From Terriglobia bacterium (GTDB lineage Bacteria > Acidobacteriota > Terriglobia > Terriglobales > Acidobacteriaceae), in assembly GCA_020072645.1 (NCBI GenBank), contig JAIQGK010000003.1:496001-560000 (forward strand): a stretch of DNA of 64,000 nucleotides, read 5' to 3'. The notes below the pieces were generated by a model. The model did no database searches and was not told where the DNA came from. It saw only the letters and a list, made by a program, of their open reading frames with translations. Below, in pieces: positions 55,007-63,076 of the stretch (its first letter is position 1; each line of letters begins with the position of its first letter). The position numbers and the translations under genes are program-made.

Positions 55007-56443
55007 TTATTTCTTCCCCGTAATGTCGTCCCGTCTCTTTGCTGCGTCTTTTGGATACTGCGGCTCGGTCATGCTCACGGGATCGAGAATTTCTTCAATC
55101 TCTTTTTCCGTCAACAGCTTTTTGTCACGGGCAATGTCGATGATTGAGCGTCCGGTAGCAACCGACTCCTTCACAATTTCTGCCGCCTTGGCATAGCCGA
55201 TGTAGGGGTTCAATGCCGTCGCCAGCGAGACGGTGCTCTGGGCGTAAAAGGCATTGCGCTTTTCATTGGCGGTAAGGCCCTTCACGCATTTTTCGGTAAA
55301 GACGCGCAGCATGTTGGTGAGAATGGAAATGGACTGCAGGACGTTGTAGGCCATGGTTGGCATCATTACGTTCAGTTCGAGCTGGCCTCCCTGAACCGCC
55401 ATGGCAACAGCCGTGTCATTGCCGACTACCTGGAACGAAACCATCGCTGCCAGTTCGGGCATTACCGGATTGATTTTGCCCGGCATGATGGAAGAGCCTG
55501 GCTGAAGCCCAGGCAGATTTATCTCAGCAAATCCAGTGTTTGGCCCCGAAGAGATGAGCCGCAGATCATTCGAGATGCGAATCACCTCCAGCGCAAGATT
55601 GCGTAGCGACGACGACACCTGCGCCATACACGCGTTGGATTGCATAGCCCAGCGCATGTCGGCAGCAGGCGTGAGTTTTTGGCCGGAGATTTTTGCCAGG
55701 TTGGCGACAGCTTTGGCGCGATAGTCAGGATGCGTGTTGATGCCGGTGCCAACGGCGGAGCCGCCGAGCCCCAGCTCACGCAACGAATCACCGGCGTGGC
55801 GAATATCGTCGATGGCTTTGCGCATGGCTACCCCATAGGCGGCAAACTCCTGGCCCAGACGAATCGGAACAGCATCCTGCATGTGCGTACGGCCCGACTT
55901 CATAATCCCGTGAAATTCTTTACCCTTGGCCTCAAAGGCCGCTGCCAGCACGTCGAGAACGGGATAGAGTTTTTCCAATTCCAGCAGAGTAGCCACGCGC
56001 ATCGACGTAGGGAAAACGTCATTGGTGGACTGGCCGTAATTCACGTGGTCATTGGGATGGACGGTGTACTCGCCCAGCTTGCCGCCCATGAGCTCCGTCG
56101 CGCGGTTGGCGATGACTTCGTTCGAATTCATATGGAAGCTCACGCCGGCGCCGGCCTGAAACACATCGACCACAAACGAAGCGTCCCACTTGCCGTCAAT
56201 AACTTCTTTGGCCGCCTGCATGATTGCGTCAGCACGTTTGTCGTCAACCAGGCTGAGCTCTTTGTTGGCCTGTGCAGCGGCGTACTTCACCATCCCAATG
56301 GCGCGAATCAATGTGGGATTGGCGCGCATGCCGGAGATCGGGTAGTTTTCCACGGCGCGCGCGGTTTGGACGCCGTAATAAACGTCGGCGGGAATTTCCT
56401 TGATGCCGATAGAGTCTTTTTCCTGGCGAAATTGCTGGGCCAT
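55007..56443 (-). CDS. aspA: Aspartate ammonia-lyase
   Basis: A 478-aa member of the fumarase/aspartase superfamily. The superfamily signature is GSSIMPGKINPVMPE; other conserved parts are HPNDHVNYGQSTND and SGRTHMQDAVP. It interconverts aspartate with fumarate and ammonia. The N-terminal IPADVYYGVQTARAVENYPISG is aspartase-like and argues for AspA over fumarase, though specificity by motif is not certain. Confidence 0.9.
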   Translation of the reverse strand: MAQQFRQEKDSIGIKEIPADVYYGVQTARAVENYPISGMRANPTLIRAIGMVKYAAAQANKELSLVDDKRADAIMQAAKEVIDGKWDASFVVDVFQAGAGVSFHMNSNEVIANRATELMGGKLGEYTVHPNDHVNYGQSTNDVFPTSMRVATLLELEKLYPVLDVLAAAFEAKGKEFHGIMKSGRTHMQDAVPIRLGQEFAAYGVAMRKAIDDIRHAGDSLRELGLGGSAVGTGINTHPDYRAKAVANLAKISGQKLTPAADMRWAMQSNACMAQVSSSLRNLALEVIRISNDLRLISSGPNTGFAEINLPGLQPGSSIMPGKINPVMPELAAMVSFQVVGNDTAVAMAVQGGQLELNVMMPTMAYNVLQSISILTNMLRVFTEKCVKGLTANEKRNAFYAQSTVSLATALNPYIGYAKAAEIVKESVATGRSIIDIARDKKLLTEKEIEEILDPVSMTEPQYPKDAAKRRDDITGKK

Positions 56444-56623
56444 GCTGTCCCTCTTTTATGAGTGCGGAATGCGTATGCGCCCATGATGCGGCGCAAAACT
56501 AGTGATTATAACTTGGCGCTCTGGCGTTCTGAAAATCCGCCAAGACCAACTTGCAGCGGCGAATCTTGCAGATGCGCCGGCCCAAGTTGCTTGCAAACTG
56601 CCGTTGTATGATTGACGAAGATT

Positions 56624-56965
56624 ATGTTTGAAGGCATCCTGTCTTTTCTCACTCCAAGCCCCAAGCGTTCTCAGGCCGACGAGAAGCTGGACGAAGCACT
56701 CAGCAGTGCCACGCAGCTTGACCATTATTTCTTTTTCGCTGACCAGGGTGATGCCGACCGTGCCGCACAGCGTTTACAAGAGCGCGAATGGACGATTGAG
56801 TCGGTCAGCCTGAATGCCGAGGTGGAGAAAGTTCAGCTACAAGCGCGGCAACCGGGCCCAATTGAAAACCTGAGCGCATTGCAGACTGAGCTTGACCTGT
56901 TTGCCGATGAATTCAACGGCGAATACGACGGCTGGCAGGTCCCCGGCGTCACAGAGCATCTTTAG
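56624..56965 (+). CDS. RraB-like ribonuclease E inhibitor domain protein
   Basis: A 113-aa protein with the pattern HYFFFADQGDADRAAQRLQE, then ELDLFADEFNGEYDGWQVP near the C terminus, as in RraB/DUF695-type proteins. In gamma-proteobacteria RraB binds RNase E; in this phylum the partner is unknown. ATG 56624 replaces a TTG at 56612, giving MFEGILSFLTPSP. Confidence 0.8.
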   Translation: MFEGILSFLTPSPKRSQADEKLDEALSSATQLDHYFFFADQGDADRAAQRLQEREWTIESVSLNAEVEKVQLQARQPGPIENLSALQTELDLFADEFNGEYDGWQVPGVTEHL

Positions 56966-57097
56966 CTTAGATTTAACCGTCCTACTTTGGTTCCTCATTT
57001 CCCGATCACAGTCGGGGCGGCTGTGCTACACAACTTTCGAGGGCGCACTGGCTTTCACGCATGTCGGCCCCAAGCTCTTGGCTTTACAATCTCCAGC

Positions 57098-58351
57098 ATG
57101 GACAACGAGAAAGACGCAAAGAGGGAAGTGGCGGACAAAGACTGGAAGACCAAACTCATACATTCTGACGCCACCGTGCCTGAGGGTTTTCGCGCGCTGG
57201 CGACGCCGGTCTATCGCGGATCGACGGTCCTTTTTGATGAGGCGGCAGCGGCCAGCGATCGCTGGAACCAGCATGAGGTCGGCTATACGTATGGACTTTA
57301 TGGCACGCCCACCACGCTGGAACTGGCGGCCAAAATCTGCGAACTGGAAAAAGGTTTTCGCACGTTTATCACTCCCGGTGGACAGGCGGCCATCTCGCTC
57401 ATCCACCTGTCGCTGCTGAAGAGTGGCGATCATGTGCTGCTGCCGGAAAGCATTTACGGGCCAAACAGGATGTTTTCCAACGGAGTGCTGCGGCGCTTTG
57501 GTGTTGAGGTAAGTTATTATCCGCCGGGCGCGGGCGCCGGCATCCGCTCGGAGTTCAAGCCCAATACGCGCCTGGTATGGTGTGAGAGTCCGGGATCCAT
57601 CACCATGGAAGTGCAGGACCTGCCCGCTATAGCGCAGGCCGCGCATGAGCACGGCGCGCTGGCCGTGCTGGATAACACCTGGGCCGCGGGCATTTACCTT
57701 GATGCGTTTGCAGTGGGCATGGACGTGACCATGCAGGCGCTGACCAAATATGTTGGCGGACACAGTGATCTGTTGCTGGGATCTGTCACGATCCGACCGG
57801 AGCAGATGGATTCGCAAGTAGCTTCGCGCAATGGGAATGCGAAGATGTCTGCGCGGGAAATTTATGAACTCCTGGGTGAGACGCACCAGGTACTCGGTTG
57901 CGCCGCTTCGCCCGATGATTGCAGCCTGGCGCTGCGCGGCATGAAGACCATGGCCGTGCGGCTGAAGGCCGTCGAGCAAAATGCACTGGGGCTGGCGCAG
58001 TGGCTGAGCACACGTCCTGAAGTTGAAACCGTCCTGCATCCTGCATTGCCTTCCTGTCCCGGACATGAGCTCTGGAAGCGTGACTTCACCGGCGCGACGG
58101 GACTGTTTTCCGTGGTGTTCAAACCGCAATACAGCAAAGATCAGGTGCTGGCGTTCACTGACGCGCTGCGGTTGTTCAAGATCGGCTATAGCTGGGGTGG
58201 CGTTACCAGCCTCGCCATGACGTACGATCTCCAGTCACCCAAGCGCCCTGCGTACGGAAACCGCCTGGTGCGGCTATATACGGGGCTGGAGGCGATTGAA
58301 GATCTGATCGCTGACGTGGAACAAGCGCTGGAGAGACTTACCACTGATTAA
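57098..58351 (+). CDS. metC: Cystathionine beta-lyase
   Basis: A 417-aa PLP enzyme of the Cys/Met metabolism family that splits cystathionine to homocysteine. The PLP Lys is in ALTKYVGGHSDLLLG, and the substrate-loop and cofactor residues are in SIYGPNRMFSNGVLRR and LDNTWAAGIYLD. The AAGIYLD motif fits a MetC-like rather than MetB-like assignment, moderately. ATG 57098 gives MDNEKDAKR. The upstream frame to 56987 has no ribosome site. Confidence 0.88.
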   Translation: MDNEKDAKREVADKDWKTKLIHSDATVPEGFRALATPVYRGSTVLFDEAAAASDRWNQHEVGYTYGLYGTPTTLELAAKICELEKGFRTFITPGGQAAISLIHLSLLKSGDHVLLPESIYGPNRMFSNGVLRRFGVEVSYYPPGAGAGIRSEFKPNTRLVWCESPGSITMEVQDLPAIAQAAHEHGALAVLDNTWAAGIYLDAFAVGMDVTMQALTKYVGGHSDLLLGSVTIRPEQMDSQVASRNGNAKMSAREIYELLGETHQVLGCAASPDDCSLALRGMKTMAVRLKAVEQNALGLAQWLSTRPEVETVLHPALPSCPGHELWKRDFTGATGLFSVVFKPQYSKDQVLAFTDALRLFKIGYSWGGVTSLAMTYDLQSPKRPAYGNRLVRLYTGLEAIEDLIADVEQALERLTTD

Positions 58352-58408
58352 CATTTCGAGACGAGACAAAGCCTCGTAAAGGGCCGGTGCCTTTTTGGAA
58401 GTACCGGG

Positions 58409-59272
58409 CTAATCCTCTTCGTCTTCATCTTCCTCTTCATCTGTTGAATTGTCTTCATTGTTCATTAGGGTACTGAGTTCTATCACTTCCAGCGGACATC
58501 CGGGCCAGTTGTGCCGCCAGCAGACAATCACGTCGCATTCTGAAATTGCATGATGGTGCAAAAGAAAATTCTTGCTCTCGAATTCGTATTCAACCAGTAC
58601 CGGCTGCCAGCGTCCGGGTTCCACTTCCCTCATAGCATTGCAGTCGGGGAAGGCGGACTGGATACGGGTCACCGCATAGCCTAGCTTTCGGCACATGGCG
58701 CCAAACAGAAAGATCACCCCGGCCTCGTTGGTGGGGGCATGGGTCAGAGGCCCTGACGTTATCGGTGGCCCGTAGATTGGCCGGTTCGGAAGGAATCTCC
58801 GTTTCGTGCGGGGCCTGGGTTCGCCGGGATTCCTGCGTTGCCGTCTGGATTGCAAGTGCTTCGCGGCAATATACAGCACGTCTTTCCATTTCTTTTCCAG
58901 GCCCGCTTTGTTTGCATACGCAATCATTCCGCTGGGTATGTCCTTCCATCCTGCAAACACCCGGCCAAACGGACGGTAGCTGTGTTTGCCATGCAGTTCA
59001 AAGTCGGCGACTGTCGGTACCTTCCCCAGCTTTCGTACCACTTTGGCCCAATCCAGGAACAGGTCTTCTACGCTCAGTCTGTAGCCATATCCTTGGCCTT
59101 CAAGACCGCAGGCGCGCAGGGTTTTGGCATAGTTGCCAAAATGGGTTCGGATGGCGAGCCGGCTGATCTTCGTGGATTTCACCAGCTCTGTGAGCTGTAC
59201 AGTGCGGCCAAGTTTCTTGGAGTGTTTCTGGATCACGGCGATGATTTCGTCTCTGGACACTGCATCCTCCAA
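58409..59272 (-). CDS. Homing-endonuclease-associated repeat protein, acidic tail
   Basis: A 287-aa protein with two HNH_repeat-like modules (about 10-60 and 70-125), which carry helix-turn-helix-like segments (KISRLAIRTHFGNYAKTLRAC; HGKHSYRPFGRVFAGWKD). The C-terminal half (about 185-270) has conserved Cys/His/Glu (YEFESKNFLLHHHAISECDV; CWRHNWPGCPLEVIEL), which resembles a restriction-like or nuclease fold, and it ends in a poly-acidic tail (STDEEEDEDEED). It may bind DNA and cut it, but an active site cannot be assigned. No selfish insertion is visible, so it is not an obvious homing gene. Confidence 0.65.
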   Translation of the reverse strand: MEDAVSRDEIIAVIQKHSKKLGRTVQLTELVKSTKISRLAIRTHFGNYAKTLRACGLEGQGYGYRLSVEDLFLDWAKVVRKLGKVPTVADFELHGKHSYRPFGRVFAGWKDIPSGMIAYANKAGLEKKWKDVLYIAAKHLQSRRQRRNPGEPRPRTKRRFLPNRPIYGPPITSGPLTHAPTNEAGVIFLFGAMCRKLGYAVTRIQSAFPDCNAMREVEPGRWQPVLVEYEFESKNFLLHHHAISECDVIVCWRHNWPGCPLEVIELSTLMNNEDNSTDEEEDEDEED

Positions 59273-60461
59273 TGAAAATGCTCCAGAAGTTGTGGGGCAG
59301 ACGTGGCAAGTTTAAGGGCTTGGCCGCATTGGCAAGGCTCGGCCGGATCGGCAAAAGCCGCCAGCCGAGAGACACTACAGCCAAAAGCGAATAACCAAAG
59401 GCCGTAAGCCGGTCTTATTTCCACACTTCTTGGAGTTAGTTTCTCTGGCAGGTCCGTGGACGCATACGGTACGCCCAAAGACCAGGAGGTTGCAGGCCGT
59501 TTTGGATCGTCCCTGCCTGGGATTTCCCGCTCTGCCGTTGGCGTGGCAAAGAGCTTCAGCCGGCGCCGCTCCCGTCTGAAGTTAGATGAACTTTAGCAAA
59601 TATGGAACGAAGAGTCAAGAGTTAAATTTTGTATTTATTTCGTTTTTTGACGGGCCAAGAGGGAACAGTGGATAGGAAGCCATTTCCCCCTTTCTGCCCT
59701 TTGCGTCGACCGTGTCCTTATGCCGGCAGTGTCTCGGTGACCAAGCTCTTTCTAACCTGTCGTGCTGTGCGGCGCGCGAGTTCCGCTTGCGGGACGAGCG
59801 CAGAAGGTACAACGGATTCCAAGTGCGTGCAGGACTCTTTGAATTGCTCCGCTTACTTCCGCAAAAAGAAAAAGGCCAACAGGGCCTAAAGGCCGTTCTT
59901 TTGTGACCGTTTACGGCACGAATAAATTCGTGCCCTGACACTTGTGTTCCCGGACAGAAGCATTTAGTCGACATGACAAGGCCCACAGGACACCTGTTCT
60001 CTATTCCGCATACTCAACAATATTGTGTCCACCCGCCATACAAGTGTCAGGGCACGAGTTTACTCGTGCCGCAGAGCCGCAAAATGACGCCCCCATGCGC
60101 CGCAGGCTCGCGCGCAGCAACGCGGAGCGCGAATAAACCAACCCAAATCCAATTTTCCGATCAACACAACCACCCGCCGGCAATCATCCGCTTCCAGCTG
60201 TGCTCTCGAAAATACCGGCGTTCCCCAACTCCGGCCCACACTGCCATATCGCATCCACCTCCATACAAGTGTCAGCGCAACGAGTTTACTCGTGCCGCAA
60301 AGACGCATTAATGATGATCCGTCCTTGCGCCGCAGGCCCGCGCGCAGCGCGCAGCGGAGTGCGCATAAAACCAAATCCGCGCTTATCAGTGCAAATCTGC
60401 GGCAAGTTCTTCCGATTCCGGCGATCCCGGCGCTCCCCTCTCCCTGTAAAATAAAACTCTC
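59273..60461. other. 1.2-kb gap with repeats and a possible minus-strand terminator
   Basis: No convincing gene. At 59861-59886 the minus strand can form AGGCC-CTGTT-GGCCT followed by TTTTCTTTTT, a terminator-like hairpin with no known gene upstream. Three palindromic units lie at 59915-59946, 60031-60150 and 60255-60388. The ypdA-like promoter must lie near the right end. Confidence 0.5.
59915..60388. repeat. REP-like palindromes GGCACGAGTTTACTCGTGCC, three copies
   Basis: The 20-bp palindrome stands at 59915-59934 (as GGCACGAATAAATTCGTGCC), 60051-60070 and 60277-60296. Each is flanked by ACAAGTGTCAG (inverted in the first copy). Copies two and three extend as direct repeats of about 120 bp (60031-60150 and 60255-60388) with shared TGCGCCGCAGGC and AAACCAA parts. 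They form perfect or near-perfect hairpins. Confidence 0.85.
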
Positions 60462-61469
60462 ATGGAACACAAGGGCGACCACTTTGACGTGCTGGTGATT
60501 GGCGCCGGCCCCACGGGCATGGCGTGTGCCATTGAGGCGCAGCGCGCCGGTTTTACTTCAGTAATGGTGGACAAGGGCTGCCTGGTGAACTCGCTGTTTC
60601 ACTATCCGGCGAACATGGTTTTCTTTACCACGCCGGAGCTGCTGGAGATTGGCGACATCCCGTTTACCACAGCCAACCAGAAGCCCAACCGCTCCGAGGC
60701 GCTGGAGTATTACCGCAACGTGGCGCAGCATTATCGACTGGACGTTCGGCAATACCAGCGCGTGGCGAGTGTGACCGGCTATGACGGTGCTTTCAAAGTC
60801 GTGACGCAGGACCTGCACGGCCACGATCACGAATATGTGGCGCGCAAAATTGTGGTGGCCACGGGATATTACGACCGTCCGAACTATATGGGCATTCCCG
60901 GCGAGGACCTGCCCAAGGTGATGCACTACTACAAAGATCCGCATCCGTATTTTGATATGGACGTTCTCGTGATTGGGGCAAAGAATTCCGCGTCCATTGC
61001 GGCGCTGGAGCTGTGGAGGCGCGGCTCGCGCGTGACGATGGTGCATCGCGGGCCGGAGATTCATCGCAACGTGAAGTACTGGATCAAGCCAGACATTGAA
61101 AATCGAATCAAGAACGGCGAGGTGGCGGCGTACTTTAACAGCTGCGTGCTGGAGATTAGGCCGGAAGAGGTGCGCCTGAAGACGCCTGAGGGCGAGCGCG
61201 TGCTGAAAAACGATTTTGTGTTTGCGCTGACGGGTTACCATCCGGATTACGAATTTCTGGAGAGCCTGGGGATTGAGTTGACACGCCCGGAGATGAAGCC
61301 GGTGTGCGACTTGCAGACATTTGAAAGCAATGTGCCGGGAATTTATGTTGCGGGATGCGTTGTGTCGGGTTCCAAAACGAGTGAGATATTCATTGAGAAC
61401 GGACGCTTTCACGGCAAGCAGATTGCCGACGACCTGAAGACAAAGTTGCAAGTGGCCAGGGTGAAGTAA
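60462..61469 (+). CDS. ypdA: YpdA-like bacillithiol disulfide reductase
   Basis: A 335-aa FAD protein of the thioredoxin-reductase-like group without the redox CxxC. The FAD motif is VIGAGPTGMACAIEAQ and the NAD(P) motif VIGAKNSASIAALELW. The segment GCLVNSLFHYPANMVFFTTP, with its Cys, is characteristic of YpdA, which reduces bacillithiol disulfide with NADPH. This implies bacillithiol metabolism in the host. ATG 60462 gives MEHKGDHFDVLVIGAG. Confidence 0.9.
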   Translation: MEHKGDHFDVLVIGAGPTGMACAIEAQRAGFTSVMVDKGCLVNSLFHYPANMVFFTTPELLEIGDIPFTTANQKPNRSEALEYYRNVAQHYRLDVRQYQRVASVTGYDGAFKVVTQDLHGHDHEYVARKIVVATGYYDRPNYMGIPGEDLPKVMHYYKDPHPYFDMDVLVIGAKNSASIAALELWRRGSRVTMVHRGPEIHRNVKYWIKPDIENRIKNGEVAAYFNSCVLEIRPEEVRLKTPEGERVLKNDFVFALTGYHPDYEFLESLGIELTRPEMKPVCDLQTFESNVPGIYVAGCVVSGSKTSEIFIENGRFHGKQIADDLKTKLQVARVK

Positions 61470-61477
61470 GCCAGGAC

Positions 61478-61651
61478 AAGATCGGGTGATCTGGCGATCG
61501 GGAGATCCGGTGATCGGAAAGCCAAAACCTGACTGTGGATAAGCGGATCAGAAAAAAGCAACAGCTTACAAGTGATTCGCACTGACAACACTGATCAACA
61601 AAGGGTGCTCCGATCACCCGATCACGTGCGATCACCAGATCACCCGATCTT
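61478..61651. mobile_element. 174-bp inverted-repeat element (MITE- or REP-like)
   Basis: The left arm AAGATCGGGTGATCTGGCGATC (61478-61499; 22 bp) matches the reverse complement of the right arm at 61630-61651 with one mismatch. Between the arms are further GATC-rich words and a CACCCGATCACGTGC stretch. It starts nine bases after the ypdA stop and ends at the stop of the next gene on the opposite strand. It contains no gene. A related copy without a clear right arm follows shc at 24596. Confidence 0.6.
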
Positions 61652-61924
61652 TTAGATATCTTCTTCCATATAGTCCATTACGGCGTGGAGATTATTCTCT
61701 TCCAGAAAAATATTCGGCAGGCGGACACGGTTTTCTTTGTTAAGGCGCTGGGCGGCTGATTCGGCAGTAGGCAGGTCAACGCGCATTTCTTCATGCAGGA
61801 AGGGGACAAGTTCGTCGGACTCAACGCGTGCGACAAAGGTGCCGCCGGCATTTTGTTCGAACATGATCTGATAGTTGACCGGTTGGCCGTCAATTTTCAT
61901 GAGATCCAGTGTGCCGGTGGGCAT
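61652..61924 (-). CDS. Uncharacterised 90-aa protein
   Basis: A soluble, acidic protein starting MPTGTLDLMKIDGQPVNYQI with a likely beta-alpha fold (ARVESDELVPFLHEEMRVDL) and a C-terminal MDYMEEDI. No family is recognised. Its 3' end touches the inverted-repeat element. A weak GGAGGAAC precedes the ATG. Confidence 0.7.
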   Translation of the reverse strand: MPTGTLDLMKIDGQPVNYQIMFEQNAGGTFVARVESDELVPFLHEEMRVDLPTAESAAQRLNKENRVRLPNIFLEENNLHAVMDYMEEDI

Positions 61925-62189
61925 GCGCGTTCCTCCAATGTGCCTAGCAGGGTAATATCATATCGGACGCCATGAGTTTAATGCGGCAATTGCAGCCGTG
62001 TAAACTCGGTGGGGCGAAAATTTAATTTGTCTCAGGGCCAGGAAAGAGCTGCTTTGGCCAGCCCACCTCCTGTGGGGGAGGGGCATCGTATGAAATAGTC
62101 CGGCGTGCTGGCTCTTTTCGTTCCCCATGGATGGTTTCTCAGAGCATCGGCTGGAGATTCGCAAAACTTATATTTGGAGACGGAACGAC

Positions 62190-62783
62190 ATGAAACGTTT
62201 AGCCATTTTAAGCGCTTTGGCGCTTTGTATCGCTTCACTTGCGCCTGCGGCATCTGCCCAGAGCGGTGACGATAAAAACCATGGAAACTTTGGCGTGTAT
62301 GCCGACTTTACGCGCCTTCAACCTGCCGACCTCAACCTGCTTGGCGTGGGCGCGCGGCTTGGTGTAAACGTGAGAAAGCACGTTGTCTTAGAGGGTGAGA
62401 TGGCCTATGACTTTGAGCGCAACAAAACTCAGACCATCACAACCGGCGTAGTCACCAGCACGGTCCGCTCCAATCTGCGGCTGCTCCACGGACTTTTTGG
62501 CCTCAAGATCCAAAGCACCGGTCCAGTGCGTGTCTTCGGATTGCTGAAAGGCGGCTTCGTTAATTTTGGCGTTGGCGGGCCCGTGACTGCAGGCGTGATC
62601 AACAACCAGATCAACAACATTACTGACGGCGACACGAATGGCGTTTTCTATCCCGGCGGCGGCGTTGAATTCAATGCTGGCTGGTTTGGTTTCCGCGTGG
62701 AAGCCGGTGACGAAATCATGTTCCTGAATGCCGGTACGCGCAATAATTTCCGTGCCACTGTCGGCCCGCAGATCCGGTTCTAA
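62190..62783 (+). CDS. Outer-membrane beta-barrel protein
   Basis: A 197-aa protein with a signal peptide (about 1-23, ending ASAQ) and alternating amphipathic strands ending in Phe (RATVGPQIRF), as in small OmpA/OmpX-like barrels. Examples of strands are GVGARLGVNVRKHVVLEGEM and GFRVEAGDEIMFL. The role is unknown. ATG 62190 has TTGGAGACGG upstream. A strong terminator follows. Confidence 0.8.
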   Translation: MKRLAILSALALCIASLAPAASAQSGDDKNHGNFGVYADFTRLQPADLNLLGVGARLGVNVRKHVVLEGEMAYDFERNKTQTITTGVVTSTVRSNLRLLHGLFGLKIQSTGPVRVFGLLKGGFVNFGVGGPVTAGVINNQINNITDGDTNGVFYPGGGVEFNAGWFGFRVEAGDEIMFLNAGTRNNFRATVGPQIRF

Positions 62784-62808
62784 CAATTCGACTCTTGCCA
62801 GCAGAAAA

Positions 62809-62843
62809 AAAGAAAGCAGCTCTTTCCGGGCTGCTTTCTTTTT
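62809..62843 (+). terminator. Rho-independent terminator after the beta-barrel gene
   Basis: AAAGAAAGCAGC at 62809-62820 pairs with GCTGCTTTCTTT at 62830-62841 around the loop TCTTTCCGG, and a T-run follows. Confidence 0.88.
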
Positions 62844-62932
62844 CGCCCAAGAAAGCTGCAGTCCTGTGGCTCTTATGACGTGTCCCGCCGGCGGCCAGCT
62901 TCACCGAGCCTGTGTTAGATTAGTAAGAGTGT

Positions 62933-63008
62933 GGGCGCGTAGCTCAGTTGGTAGAGCAACGCCCTTTTAAGGCGTGGGTCGCTGGTTCGAATCCAGCCGC
63001 GCTCACCA
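62933..63008 (+). tRNA. tRNA-Lys (anticodon TTT)
   Basis: The 76-nt cloverleaf has acceptor GGGCGCG pairing with CGCGCTC, D arm TAGCTCAGTTGGTAGAGCA, anticodon loop CTTTTAA with TTT, T arm GCTGGTTCGAATCCAGC, and encoded CCA at 63006-63008. Confidence 0.96.
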
Positions 63009-63076
63009 TTTGTTTCACGGGCTTACGCCGCGCCGAGCACCGGCTATCACTTTTACACCAGAGACTGTAATTCTTC

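Noticed and set aside
57026-58129. Long minus-strand open frame opposite metC
   Set aside because: It is antisense to a clear PLP enzyme, has no ribosome site and no family resemblance; GC-rich codons create such shadows.
59615-59986. 123-codon frame in the repeat-rich gap
   Set aside because: Low-complexity, no ribosome site, overlaps a palindromic repeat.
59900-60400. CRISPR array
   Set aside because: The palindromic units are not regularly spaced, the spacing parts are themselves repeated, and no cas genes are present.
60558-61451. Minus-strand frame opposite the YpdA-like gene
   Set aside because: Shadow of a conserved flavoprotein gene.
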